Assembly: GCF_026239555.1 (NCBI RefSeq)
Contig: NZ_JAPIVP010000007.1
Coordinates: forward strand, 1-64,000
Direction of reading: 5' to 3'
Length of the DNA: 64,000 nt
DNA from: Pedobacter sp. PF22-3
GTDB taxonomy: Bacteria > Bacteroidota > Bacteroidia > Sphingobacteriales > Sphingobacteriaceae
A model generated the notes under the pieces. It searched no databases, was not told the DNA's origin, and was given only the letters and a program-made list of their open reading frames with translations. The position numbers were made by a program, and so were the translations under genes. This document shows positions 49,801 through 58,539 of this stretch, in pieces (position 1 is the first letter of the stretch; every line of letters begins with the position of its first letter).

Positions 49801-49976
49801 TTGGCATCAGTAGATGCAGCTTTAGTTGTACCCTCCAGCCGAACGGTTACACCTGGCAACGGACTACCATTTTGTTCTGTTACTTTTCCTGTAACAGAAA
49901 TGTCTTGTGCCAATAACACCAATGGGAATGCCAGGATACTGTAAATGAAGAATACGAATGTAAATCTTCTTCTCAT
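46833..49976 (-). CDS. SusC/RagA family TonB-linked outer-membrane transporter
   Basis: A 1047-residue TonB-dependent transporter for oligosaccharides. Signal peptide to VLLAQ; CarboxypepD_reg-like domain (25-100); SusC marker SEVVVVGYGTQKK; plug with LQGRTSGL and GAANGVIIVSTKKG-type block; then a large beta-barrel ending in FMVGLNVGF. Together with SusD it forms the core of the locus. A TAGATTTG promoter box and a leader stem-loop lie upstream. No N-terminal signalling (STN) domain is present, so control should go through the Y_Y_Y regulator instead of an anti-sigma pair. Confidence 0.95.
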   Translation of the reverse strand: MRRRFTFVFFIYSILAFPLVLLAQDISVTGKVTEQNGSPLPGVTVRLEGTTKAASTDANGVFSIQAPVGGKLNISLIGMTTQTITVPADGRINVSLSANSKDLSEVVVVGYGTQKKALVTGSISSVKAKDLESMPINRVEQALQGRTSGLTIASGNGQPGSASTVRVRGFTSFASSGNNDPLWVVDGVIVDNGGIGYLNQSDIESIEVLKDAASQAIYGARAANGVIIVSTKKGREGRLSINYNGFYGTQAPAKKLKLLNATQYATIRNEAYANSYNAATDGTFTLPYANPSAYGEGTDWQSVVFNNDARRQTHEFSVSGGTNKSTFYTSFGYIDQDGIVSTPISSFNRANIRLNSTFKPAKWISFGENLGYSHSVNKSLGNTNSEFGGPLSSAIHLDPITPVIQTDPNLINKSPYTIANIIRDPATGFPYGISGPVGQEMSNPLAYNQTRLGNYGWDHNIVGNAFLEIEPIENLKFRSSLGTKLAFYGSESYTPLYWLSPANTNSKTNFYREMNMTLNYNWENTISYSKSFGKHHAYAILGQGYYMDNNNRGLNVRFNNIIAQDFYQANLNYKPATADIQGDGSDATLHVVNSLFTRVTYDYDEKYLFTGIIRRDGSSRFGTNNRFGYFPSASIGWVPTKEAFWKENKVVNFLKLRGSYGITGNDAIGDFSYISLVNSGRNYTFGTTDVSTIGWSPAALSNPDLKWEETHQTDIGLDATLFNDFSLSASYFKKKTIGVLQTPSIPLYLGAAGGAAENVGDMQNTGIEFELGYRKKIGELNLGINANISTLKNKVTKLLPGREFIEDNAQSFQGMGNFTRTGLGRAFNEFYGYEALGIFQSQAEINAYRGPGGTILQPSAKPGDVKFANLDGNETINGSDRTYLGSPLPKYTYGITINLAYKNFDFVAFGNGVGGNMIFQGLRRLDVTYGNWQQSILDRWTPTNTSTDIPRVADKDLNGNYTKFSKNYLEKGDYFRLKTLQVGYNLPNDVIKKIGAQKVRVYLMSENLWTITKYTGYDPEIGGTVLGVDRGVYPQARSFMVGLNVGF

Positions 49977-50010
49977 AGAAATTACTTTTAAGTTAATGAA
50001 TTTGGTTAGT

Positions 50011-50051
50011 TCATGACAGTCTTACTGGTTGCTGTTCATGAATCAAATCTA
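50011..50051 (-). promoter_or_regulatory. susC promoter box (TAGATTTG) and leader stem-loop
   Basis: TAGATTTG at 50044-50051 matches the Bacteroidota -7 consensus. Directly downstream, TTCATGAACAG and CTGTCATGAA (50011-50043) can form a hairpin at the 5' end of the susC leader, 35 bases before the start codon. The rest of the 258-base gap holds no gene. Confidence 0.5.
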
Positions 50052-50234
50052 GGTACGTGCATCACAATAGCAGAATTTAACCCTACTACACGAACCATAC
50101 AACAGCCTCTGAAATGAATAAATAACAGAAATTTTAGGCCTACATAAGCCCTACACGTTTATAACAAACAACTGTATTACAGGTATTTATACATTTTAAT
50201 CAAAAATAACCGCTTTTGTAACAAAAAAATGGTT

Positions 50235-53153
50235 TTACAGCATTTTCTGCCGTGCTATTTCAATCAGAAACTCGTACAGATTGGTCTCGGGTTTCAGTTG
50301 AAGTTTTTTTCTAAGACGATAACGCCCTACCTCAATCGCTTTAATTGTCACGTTCATCAGCTGGGCCATTTCTTTTGAAGAAAGGTTCATAGATAGATAG
50401 GCGCAAAATTTCAGATCATTCTGGCTTAGGTCTGGATAAAGATCCTTTAGCCGGGTAAAGAATTCGGTGTTTACATGATTAAAGTGCACGCTCATGTGGT
50501 CTAGCTCCTGGTCTTTCTTTTCTACATCCTTAATCAGTCTGATCAGGTGCCTGAAACTTGGCGAACTCTCGTTAAGGTCGTGGTTTTTAATTACTGCCGA
50601 TATCACTTCCTTAATTTTGGCCAAAACCTTACCCCGCTGCACCAGGTGCATGGTCATGGTAGAAAGTTCTTTATTCTTATAATTCACATCGGCTTCAAGC
50701 TTTTCATTCTGCAGCCGCACAATTTCTTTTTCATTTCGATCGAGCTCCAGCTGGTGCAGGTAACTCATGCGCTCTTGCTCTTTAATGTGTTTATTTTTTT
50801 GCCACCTGATAATTAACCTAAGGGCCATTACAATTAAAATGAGGTAAAAAATTCGCATCCAAATGGTATTGTACCAGGCTGGCAGCACCACAAAAGTATA
50901 ACTTACCACTTCTGATTCGTTACTGATACCGATACTTGCCTTCACATTAAACGTATATTTTCCGGCGGGTAAATTGGTATAATCTTTTTCGCTTTTTGTG
51001 CCCCATGCAGACCATTCGCTATCAAAGCCAGCAAGCTGATAACTGAATTTGATGTTTTTATCATGCTCAAAAAGTGTAGAGGCGTATTCGAAATGGATCG
51101 AATTTAGGCTATTTACATATTCAGGTATTTCACTCAAATCCTGTTTAGGCACAATTTTCCCCTTATTCACAAAATAGCCCCCAAACACTAGGCTATCTTT
51201 ATTGCCCATTAATTTAACGGTACCCAATACCACATTTGGCCGGGTTATATTCTGAATGTATTTTTTGTAATTGATATGGTAAGCTCCTTTATTGGCCCCA
51301 ATAAATATATTTTGGCTATCAGGCGTATATATCGATTCGAAACCACCAACCACTTTTCCATTCAGCTCGGGCAGGTATAAAATACTGAACGGATTTTTTC
51401 CGCTGGGCCTATGGAAATCGATAACGCCCACCTTTTTATTGGTTATAAACCAGATATTACCATCATTATCTTCTTTGAGGTATTGAATGGGAATACCAGT
51501 AAGGGCTGAACCAAATAACTTAAAACGGGTAAACTTTTTGCTCGCGGCATTATATTCAAAAACCCCGCTTGTAGTGGCAATGACTACCCTGTTTTTAATA
51601 TGAAACACATAGTTATAAAGCTTGGTTGGTAAACCATCCCGATCAGAGAATAAAGTAGTACGCAGAATACTTTTATGATCGGGGTTGAGTTCTATTTTAT
51701 ATACGCCGTGGTAAGGATGTGAAGCCCAGATTAGATCAGGGTTATTGTTATCCACGACAATAAAGCGCAGGGTTTCGTTAATGCCGGCAATTTTACCACC
51801 ATTTATAAAGCGGCTTCCATCGTAAGTGAGTTCCTGCAGTCCGGCATAAGTACCGGCTATTACCTCTTTGCTCGGATAAACATTATCTATGGGTTGGTAC
51901 ATCCAGGTACCAATTGAGCTATACAGTGGGGTAGCAACATTTTCTTTCACCAGCAGGGTTCCATCTTCATGTGCCATCAGTAGCTGACCGTTAATTTCAT
52001 CCAGTCCCCATACCTGCCCTTTACTATTTTTCACCTCCTCGAAATTGGCGGGAGAATAGCTTAAATCGGGCATTGAAGTATTAATTTTGGCATGGTACAA
52101 ACCATTAGAGGTACCAATATAAATCGATTTGCCGTATTTGCGGAAAGCGTAACTGGTAATCTGCTTATTGCGATCGGGGGAAATACTTTTAACTGCACTG
52201 TTAATGGCCACGTAAGCAATTCCATCATCAAGGGCCAGCCACATATTCTTATCCTTATCCAGTAATATGCCCCTAACGTTATTGTTCTGTAACCCCTCTT
52301 TATAGTTGTATTTCTGCACCAAATCGCCCTTTTTATTCATGATATACACCCCACCTGAAGTGGTGGCCACACCGTATAAATCCGGACTGATCTGGGTTGC
52401 AAAATAAATCCGCTCATTTAAAAAAACCTGATTTAAACTGCTAATTAAAGGTTTTAGTTGATGGTTAATAATTAAAAACAATCCTTTTTTTAACATCGAA
52501 ACCAATAACGTATCGCCACTGTAGGGCAGCACAGCGGTAATGCCTGAGCGGTTTAAAATACTATCCTTGCAAAATGGTTTCCACATGCCATGATCGTAAA
52601 TCATGAGTCCCGAATCAGACGACTGCGAAAAAATCTTATCCTTTACAGCCCCCATAAATAGCCAGCTCGTACTCGTTTTATAACTTTTAATTACCCCGTC
52701 TTTATAATGCAGAATAGCATGTATCGACCTAAAAAATACCTCATCCCGAACAACTGAAACACCCCAGATATCTGCGAGTTTCCGCATATTTTCGGGCAAT
52801 AGATTTAGCAGCGAGGTATATTTTAAAACACCCTGTGCATTTGGATAGAAATAGCCAAACTCATCTTGCCCACCTACATAAATACGGTTTTTAGAATCGA
52901 TCCCCACCGAACGCACGGAGGTAAAGTTGGGTAACTTGAACAGGTTCCAGTAGCGGCCGTTAAAAGTAAGCAGCCCCTCATTATTACCAAAATATAGGAT
53001 GCCATTTTTATCCTGCTCCACATCCCAATTCTGGATACCGCCATTATATTGTTCGTTATTGTAGTTTACCACCTGTGGGATTCCCAAAAGCACCTGGGCC
53101 TGGGCACAATAAGCAGTCAAAAAGAATAATATAGCGGGTAGAAGTCTCTTCAT
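50235..53153 (-). CDS. Membrane Y_Y_Y propeller regulator with LuxR-type DNA-binding domain
   Basis: A 972-residue sensor-regulator. After a signal peptide (YCAQAQ), residues 25-650 form Reg_prop beta-propeller repeats in the periplasm (for example GILYFGNNEGLLTFNG, NIWFITNKKVGVID). The Y_Y_Y domain follows near 660-755 (YTNLPAGKYTFNVKAS). One transmembrane helix is at about 762-785, then a coiled coil and a helix-turn-helix at about 918-960 (LSSKEMAQLMNVTIKAIEVGRYRLRKKL). No histidine kinase or receiver domain is present, so it differs from true hybrid two-component systems and would act as a one-component, membrane-bound transcription factor. Placed just upstream of susC, it is the likely activator. 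Confidence 0.9.
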   Translation of the reverse strand: MKRLLPAILFFLTAYCAQAQVLLGIPQVVNYNNEQYNGGIQNWDVEQDKNGILYFGNNEGLLTFNGRYWNLFKLPNFTSVRSVGIDSKNRIYVGGQDEFGYFYPNAQGVLKYTSLLNLLPENMRKLADIWGVSVVRDEVFFRSIHAILHYKDGVIKSYKTSTSWLFMGAVKDKIFSQSSDSGLMIYDHGMWKPFCKDSILNRSGITAVLPYSGDTLLVSMLKKGLFLIINHQLKPLISSLNQVFLNERIYFATQISPDLYGVATTSGGVYIMNKKGDLVQKYNYKEGLQNNNVRGILLDKDKNMWLALDDGIAYVAINSAVKSISPDRNKQITSYAFRKYGKSIYIGTSNGLYHAKINTSMPDLSYSPANFEEVKNSKGQVWGLDEINGQLLMAHEDGTLLVKENVATPLYSSIGTWMYQPIDNVYPSKEVIAGTYAGLQELTYDGSRFINGGKIAGINETLRFIVVDNNNPDLIWASHPYHGVYKIELNPDHKSILRTTLFSDRDGLPTKLYNYVFHIKNRVVIATTSGVFEYNAASKKFTRFKLFGSALTGIPIQYLKEDNDGNIWFITNKKVGVIDFHRPSGKNPFSILYLPELNGKVVGGFESIYTPDSQNIFIGANKGAYHINYKKYIQNITRPNVVLGTVKLMGNKDSLVFGGYFVNKGKIVPKQDLSEIPEYVNSLNSIHFEYASTLFEHDKNIKFSYQLAGFDSEWSAWGTKSEKDYTNLPAGKYTFNVKASIGISNESEVVSYTFVVLPAWYNTIWMRIFYLILIVMALRLIIRWQKNKHIKEQERMSYLHQLELDRNEKEIVRLQNEKLEADVNYKNKELSTMTMHLVQRGKVLAKIKEVISAVIKNHDLNESSPSFRHLIRLIKDVEKKDQELDHMSVHFNHVNTEFFTRLKDLYPDLSQNDLKFCAYLSMNLSSKEMAQLMNVTIKAIEVGRYRLRKKLQLKPETNLYEFLIEIARQKML

Positions 53154-53662
53154 TTGGTTAGGAAAGGGTTAAAACGCAATAATAAATATATAATTTTAAT
53201 TCCGGTTAGCCGCGCTTACAATTTCGATAGCCTGCGCGCGTTTCTAACGCGTGCATAAATAGCTTAACGATTGTATCGTTTAATGCGCACCATTTATAAA
53301 GACATTTTTGAACATCTAACTTTTTGCTTTGGCCTTTCCTATTTAGTTTTCCTATTATTTTGAAGCGCACTACCTGTGGTTAGTAGGTTGGGTTCGGTCC
53401 CGCTTTCACTACAAGTCCTCGCTGCGCTGTGGGCTTTCCGTTTAATCGGGGCTAGTTTATTGGAGACTGTGCAAGAAAAGATACGATCAGGTGTCTCAAG
53501 TGATTAAGGTGGTAAGAAAATGGACCGGAGTTTATTTATACCGAACAACATCTCAAAACATTTAATCGTATAAGAAATTTAATGGCATATCAGCTTATAT
53601 GTTCTTATATATCTTACATGGTAAAATTAATCTATGGGTAAACTAAGGCGGTGAACAAAGAA
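53154..53662. other. 509-base gap, degenerate repeat only
   Basis: Upstream region of the regulator gene and downstream region of the SGNH gene. About 53395-53455 contains a reverse copy of the GCGCAGCGAGGACTTG-type repeat seen at 32.0 and 55.3 kb. No reading frame, terminator or promoter box is convincing. Confidence 0.5.
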
Positions 53663-54322
53663 CTATTTCAATAAATGTGGCTCTACTGCTTTTCGCCAGA
53701 TGGCGTAGCCCTTAGCATTCATGTGCAGCATATCTTCCACAAAAAGTTCCGGTCTTAGTTTTCCATCTTTGGTTAACATTAAAGGATAAACATTAACGAA
53801 GGTGGTATTGGTCTCCCCGGCAAGGAACTTTTTAATGAGTGCGTTAGATGCTACTGCTTTCTCCTTAAATTTATCCCTGCTTGGGCTAGGTTTAATAGAG
53901 ATGTACACAATAGGCACCGTTGGCAGTTTTGCCCTGATGGCCTGGTATAACTTGATGGTGCGGTTTAAAACTGTATCGGGTGTTACCGTTTCATTTGGCA
54001 GATCATTTTCGCCAACGTACAATACAATCTGTTTTGGATGATATGGAAAAACCACATCATTTAAATAATAGGTAATATCGTTAATAACTGCACCGCCTAT
54101 ACCACGGTTCAAGGCATTGTATTTGGCGAAAATCTGCATACAATCATCCCATTTGCGGATGGATGAACTACCTACAAACAGCACCGGATGAACAGGTGGT
54201 TTGTACATTTGATCGTATTTTTTAATCGTCTGCACGTCATCCCAAAAGTTGGGTTTCTTTTGTGCAAAAGTGGTTATGGTTAAAAACGAAATCAAAAGGA
54301 AGCTTAAAAATGATCTTTTCAT
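53663..54322 (-). CDS. Secreted SGNH/GDSL-type hydrolase
   Basis: A 219-residue esterase-fold protein with a signal peptide (TTFAQ). SGNH blocks are all visible: the serine in FVGSSSIRKWDD, the glycine in LNRGIGG, the asparagine in YVGENDLPNE, and Asp/His in VEDMLHMNAKGY. Such enzymes remove acyl groups, often acetyl, from carbohydrates. Its closeness to the polysaccharide locus hints at polysaccharide deacetylation, but 500 bases and the regulator gene lie between, so the link is weak. Confidence 0.88.
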   Translation of the reverse strand: MKRSFLSFLLISFLTITTFAQKKPNFWDDVQTIKKYDQMYKPPVHPVLFVGSSSIRKWDDCMQIFAKYNALNRGIGGAVINDITYYLNDVVFPYHPKQIVLYVGENDLPNETVTPDTVLNRTIKLYQAIRAKLPTVPIVYISIKPSPSRDKFKEKAVASNALIKKFLAGETNTTFVNVYPLMLTKDGKLRPELFVEDMLHMNAKGYAIWRKAVEPHLLK

Positions 54323-54432
54323 GCGAATGAGGATTTAAGGCTCACAATATACCAATATCCTGTTTTTTACAATCAATTCAATCAAATTTATTACGCGGTT
54401 ATTCAAAACCTAACAGATTCCAAAGAAAAAAT

Positions 54433-54565
54433 CGTCATTGCGAGGAGGAACGACGAAGCAATCTTTCATGCTGGTGTGGAATTGCAATAGTGACCATTAC
54501 CATAAAGATTGCTTCCCCGAAAATCGGGACAGGCTGTCGGCTGAAAAAGCTTTCTCGCAATGACG
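54433..54565. repeat. 133-bp imperfect palindromic element
   Basis: Same family as 33409-33523. Arms CGTCATTGCGA and TCGCAATGACG, inner arms GAAGCAATCTTT (54455-54466) and AAAGATTGCTTC (54504-54515), plus a small CCCGAAAATCGGG hairpin in the right half. Confidence 0.85.
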
Positions 54566-54659
54566 ATGATAAGAAGAGACTTCATTTCTGGCTTCCCTCC
54601 CGCTGTCATCCTTGAGGAATAATTTATGGTATAAAAATCAATAGGAGTGACGTTTTTTC

Positions 54660-54735
54660 CTTCGCACAAGTCTTGCCTCGGCTCACCGCCGCCGAAGGGC
54701 TCTTACTTTTTGGCATCAAAAAGTAACAAAAAATG
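54660..54735. repeat. Dispersed repeat AGTCTTGCCTCGGCTCACCG
   Basis: A second copy of the block at about 7458-7535, about 47 kb away, sharing CCGCCGAnGGGCTCTT and a following inverted pair around CTTTTTGGCATCAAAAAG. No coding content. Confidence 0.7.
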
Positions 54736-54915
54736 CCGGCTGAAAATTTTTCTTTCAAAGCCAGTAGTAGGGCTTGGTCAGTGAAGCCCGAAAAATTTAT
54801 TAGGCCGGATTTAAATAGAACGGTGATACAGTGCTAAGGCCTTGCTAGATGGAAATACATGTTGCCACAGTACATTCATTAATAAGTAATTATGAATTAA
54901 CGTCTATGGTAGCAT

Positions 54916-55505
54916 AGTCGAAGGATCTTTTACGATAGGTTACAATCAAAAATTGACGATTGCCAGGGTCGTCGACTCCGCTCAGACAGACAAATCAGGT
55001 TGCTTCCACCCGCGCTGTCATCCTGAGCGTAGTCGAAGGATCTTTTTATGATAGGTTACAATCCAAAATTGACGATTGGCAGGGTCTTCGACTCCGCTCA
55101 GACTGACACATCAGGTTGTTTCCACTCCCGCTGTCATCCTGAGCGTAGTCGAAGGATCTTTTTATGATAGGTTACAATCCAAAATTGACGATTGCCAGAG
55201 TCTTCGACTTCACTCAGACTGACAACAAATTAAATTTATCGTCGAAAACCAGCTCTGAACGTTGTGAATAAACCTGATTGGAATGGAAAGCCCGCAGCGC
55301 AGCGAGGACTTGTAATGGAAAGCAGGACTACAATCCGCCAAGAATTGCTGCCCTTTCATTTCCAAAAAAAATTAGCATTATCGGATGACGACCGTGCTAA
55401 TGGATTCTGTCTATGGTATTGACAGGGTCTTCGACTCCGCTCAGACTGACACATCAGGTTGTTTCGCCCCCGCTGTCATCCTGAGCGTAGTCGAAGGATC
55501 TTTTT
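54916..55505. repeat. Array of ~115-bp units built on CTGAGCGTAGTCGAAGG
   Basis: AGTCGAAGGATCT starts at 54916, 55031, 55147 and 55489, so three units repeat with a period of 115-116 bases. Each contains ATAGGTTACAATC, AAAATTGACGATTG and a reverse CTTCGACTCCGCTCAGAC. Between units three and four lies a GCGCAGCGAGGACTTG-type block (about 55270-55330). The array fills the 1.25-kb gap ending at 55572. Confidence 0.85.
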
Positions 55506-55572
55506 ATGATAGATACACTCTAAAAAGTTAACAACCGATAGGGCCTCCGCTCAGGTGGACAAACAAATAAAT

Positions 55573-57657
55573 TTACCCCTTAAAACTAGCACTAAACCTG
55601 CTAAAACCGAACGATAAAGCTGCAATATGTGTTAGTTTCTGGTTAATGGAATGGTCACCATCATCAACCAGATAAACCTCATCAGCATGCCATTCGGTAT
55701 TGCTTTGTACCAACTCACCATTACTTAAATTGCTTATAATCTGATCGACCAGCAAAGGATCGGCCTGCCTGGGTTTATGGTTAACAGAAAGATAAATGGA
55801 AGTTATAATCGCATTGATCTGGTAAATGGTCGACTGAACCCCATACAAACCATTAAAATCGATATGTTTCCTCATGGGCTCCTGGCTGGCCGATTCAATC
55901 GCTTCGCTTAAGGCCGACAAACTTAAATTGGCATTTTTTCGCGCCATGCGCGATTGATTTTCATCCCGTGCAACCCGGTTTTGAATGGCAACCTCCAGGT
56001 AATCCAGACTGGCTTTAGATGCATTGACAATTTTTGCCTTTAACTGTCGGCTATCCCAAATCGGGAACAAATAGGTGGCAAAAATGGCGATTACACAACC
56101 CCACACCGTGAAGATAACCCGGTCGTGCACAAGATGATCGAAATGGCCCTGGTAACTGCCCAATGTTAAAATAACCGCGGGGGTAATACATAACACACTT
56201 ATCGTATAGTTTAAACGGTTAAAGGCATAAAAGCCCAATAAAAAAACCACTGAAAAAGACAACAGCACCGCAGGACTTTTAACAAAATAAACGATGATCA
56301 GCCCGATTACTACGCCCCCCATACTCCCCTTTAAACGTTGTAAATTCCGTTTCCAAGTGATTGAAAATTTAGGCCGGGCTACAATAACCAGCGTAAGAAA
56401 AAGCCAGTAACTGTATTTGCTGGGTTCGAGCTGCCAAATGAGCAAAAAACCGAACATGAAACAGATGGCCAGTCGCAACGAAAACCTGAAGATGGGTGAT
56501 TTTAAAGTCAAATGCTCCTTAATGGAAAAGCGATCGCCAGTAATAAATAATGGATAGGAAATCGATCCGCTCAATTCTTGCAAGTGTTTTGCTGGCGTGC
56601 GCTCGTTGCCCCTGATCATTTCGATAATGCGCACAATATCGTTCATGTTCGAAACCACTTTCAATACAATTGATCGCTGGGTTTCGTTTAAACGTTCCAT
56701 TTCCTGCAATAACAGCACGCGTTTCTGGTGATAATCCATATTGGTAGCCACCTCACCTTTATAAGCTTTTGACGAGCGAACGTGCCTACCCAACTGCTCC
56801 AGCTCTTTGGCCAGCAATTCAATTAAGATGGCAATCAGTTTCAGACTCGGACCGGTAGCTAAAGTTCTTCGAACTAAAGCATAATCGTAATGCACCGCAT
56901 TCAACTGCTCATACAAATCGATCAGTAACCTCGCCCGCTCCAACAACAACTGACCTTTGGGGTTATCAGGATTCATGGCGTATTTATCGGTAAGCAACAG
57001 GTTCCGGATCAGTTCGTGTTTCTGGTTTACCTTAATGTGCAGTTTTATCGCTTCTTTCTGTTGCAGATCGAGTGGAACATCCACATCATAATTCTTCGCT
57101 TTTGCATTTAAAAATACCGCGCTGCTCATCAGGCATTCGAAAATGGCATGGTGCAGCGAGCGGTAAGGCCGCAGCAAGGTCTGGATCAAACTAATCACAT
57201 AATACCAAACGCCACCAACCAGCATATAACTGCTAAAATATAGCGGCCGCGCCGGGTGAAGGCCCATTACAAAGGTACATACAATCAAGGCCATGGTGCC
57301 AATGAGTGAGAGTTTCTGCCCGTATACAGCAAGCATCGAAAAGCTAAAAGCAGCGACAGTCACCACAACCGCGGTAAGGTAAACATGATCTAAAACCGAT
57401 GAAACCACCAACGTGGTAGCAAAAAAGACAATAATGCTCCACAGCGCTGTTTTCAATTTGTTCAGCCGGTTATCGGGCAAATCGGTCAGGCTGATCAATA
57501 AAGCGCCAACCCCTATTCCTTTTGCTGCCTCGGGATTGCCCAGGTAAAAGAATAAAATAATGGGCAATACTACGGTAATGGTGGTGCGCAGGGCATCAGA
57601 AAAATACTCACCCAAAAAGAAATACGAAATGGTAGAGCCGATGCTGTTTTTACCCAT
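55573..57657 (-). CDS. FUSC family membrane protein (YccS-like)
   Basis: A 694-residue inner-membrane protein. Two clusters of hydrophobic helices (about 20-165 and 395-530) flank a soluble helical region (170-380), and a cytosolic tail follows (540-694). This duplicated layout is that of FUSC/YccS/YhfK proteins, whose relatives include aromatic acid efflux components; transport direction and substrate are unknown here. No membrane-fusion or outer-membrane partner is adjacent. A promoter (TTTGC, 23-base spacer, TATCTTTG) precedes it. Confidence 0.85.
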   Translation of the reverse strand: MGKNSIGSTISYFFLGEYFSDALRTTITVVLPIILFFYLGNPEAAKGIGVGALLISLTDLPDNRLNKLKTALWSIIVFFATTLVVSSVLDHVYLTAVVVTVAAFSFSMLAVYGQKLSLIGTMALIVCTFVMGLHPARPLYFSSYMLVGGVWYYVISLIQTLLRPYRSLHHAIFECLMSSAVFLNAKAKNYDVDVPLDLQQKEAIKLHIKVNQKHELIRNLLLTDKYAMNPDNPKGQLLLERARLLIDLYEQLNAVHYDYALVRRTLATGPSLKLIAILIELLAKELEQLGRHVRSSKAYKGEVATNMDYHQKRVLLLQEMERLNETQRSIVLKVVSNMNDIVRIIEMIRGNERTPAKHLQELSGSISYPLFITGDRFSIKEHLTLKSPIFRFSLRLAICFMFGFLLIWQLEPSKYSYWLFLTLVIVARPKFSITWKRNLQRLKGSMGGVVIGLIIVYFVKSPAVLLSFSVVFLLGFYAFNRLNYTISVLCITPAVILTLGSYQGHFDHLVHDRVIFTVWGCVIAIFATYLFPIWDSRQLKAKIVNASKASLDYLEVAIQNRVARDENQSRMARKNANLSLSALSEAIESASQEPMRKHIDFNGLYGVQSTIYQINAIITSIYLSVNHKPRQADPLLVDQIISNLSNGELVQSNTEWHADEVYLVDDGDHSINQKLTHIAALSFGFSRFSASFKG

Positions 57658-57694
57658 GAATATGTTAATGAATGCTGATAATTGATAAACGCCG

Positions 57695-57729
57695 CAAAGA
57701 TAACAGATTTATAATGCATGCATAGCAAA
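57695..57729 (-). promoter_or_regulatory. Promoter of the FUSC gene (TTTG / TATCTTTG)
   Basis: TATCTTTG at 57695-57702 and TTTG at 57726-57729, 23 bases apart, fit the Bacteroidota -7/-33 pattern. This is the best full match in the window. The rest of the gap to 57993 is AT-rich and holds no other recognisable site. Confidence 0.55.
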
Positions 57730-57993
57730 TAGCTACACAAAACCAGATACCGATCTGTTCTTTGGACTTTAGAAAAAATGTTCCTCACTAAAAATGAGTA
57801 TTTATGGTTTACCGTAATGACATTAATTTTTTCTTTTATACATTAGAGAACCAAATTATCTAATATGCGCTACCTCAATGTCTTCACACATAAAATATCG
57901 GTTTATTTTAATACAAGTCAATTGATCTTTTCATCTATCTCTATAAATCTTTTGGAGCTGGATTCTTGTTTGACCAATTAAATACACAGAAAT

Positions 57994-58539
57994 ATGAAAG
58001 ATCTAAATAATATAAGCAGATCAAACAAAATTATATTTATTGGAGGAGTTCATGGAAGCGGGAAAGGCAAAGTTTGTGAAACAATAGAAGGCGAAACTAA
58101 CCTTATTCACCTAACTGCAAGTGAAGTATTGAAATGGCATGAATTAAGTACTCAAGAAGAAAAGCAGGTTCAAAATATTAATGAAACTCAAAATAGATTA
58201 ATCATCAATTTGAACGAAATTGTCCAAGAGGATAAGAGCTATCTCTTAGATGGTCATTACTGTTTATTAAATAAACATGGAAGCCCTGAAAAGGTTCCAA
58301 TCCAAACTTTTATTGATATTAACCCTGCAAAATTAGTGCTTGTCATTGCAGATCCGGAGATAATCAAAGAACGATTAGAAGCCAGGGATTCAAAGAAATA
58401 CAAAATTAGAGATATTAAGGACTTTCAAGAATTAGAAACAAATTTTGCTGAAGAGGTTAAGCAAAAACTAGATGTTCCTCTTTTAATAATTGATAGCCAA
58501 ATTTATAAAGCAAATGATCTTTTAAATTTTTTAAAATGA
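57994..58539 (+). CDS. Adenylate-kinase-like P-loop protein
   Basis: A 181-residue P-loop NTPase with FIGGVHGSGKGK at 15-26. This is a Walker A of the GxxGxGKG type used by small-molecule kinases such as adenylate kinase; the residue after lysine is glycine. A Walker-B-like YLLDGHYCL is near residue 86 and a lid-like RLEARDSKKYKIRDI near 130. It could phosphorylate a nucleotide or act as a simple ATPase. It overlaps the next gene by 4 bases (ATGA), so translation is coupled. AT-rich and with different codon habits from flanking genes. First gene of a three-gene cassette; function unassigned. Confidence 0.75.
   Translation: MKDLNNISRSNKIIFIGGVHGSGKGKVCETIEGETNLIHLTASEVLKWHELSTQEEKQVQNINETQNRLIINLNEIVQEDKSYLLDGHYCLLNKHGSPEKVPIQTFIDINPAKLVLVIADPEIIKERLEARDSKKYKIRDIKDFQELETNFAEEVKQKLDVPLLIIDSQIYKANDLLNFLK

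Noticed and set aside
54466..54669. 67-codon frame on the minus strand
   Set aside because: Lies across a palindromic element and a dispersed repeat.
54916..55505. CRISPR array
   Set aside because: Units are 115 bases with internal palindromes and no unique spacers; no cas genes.
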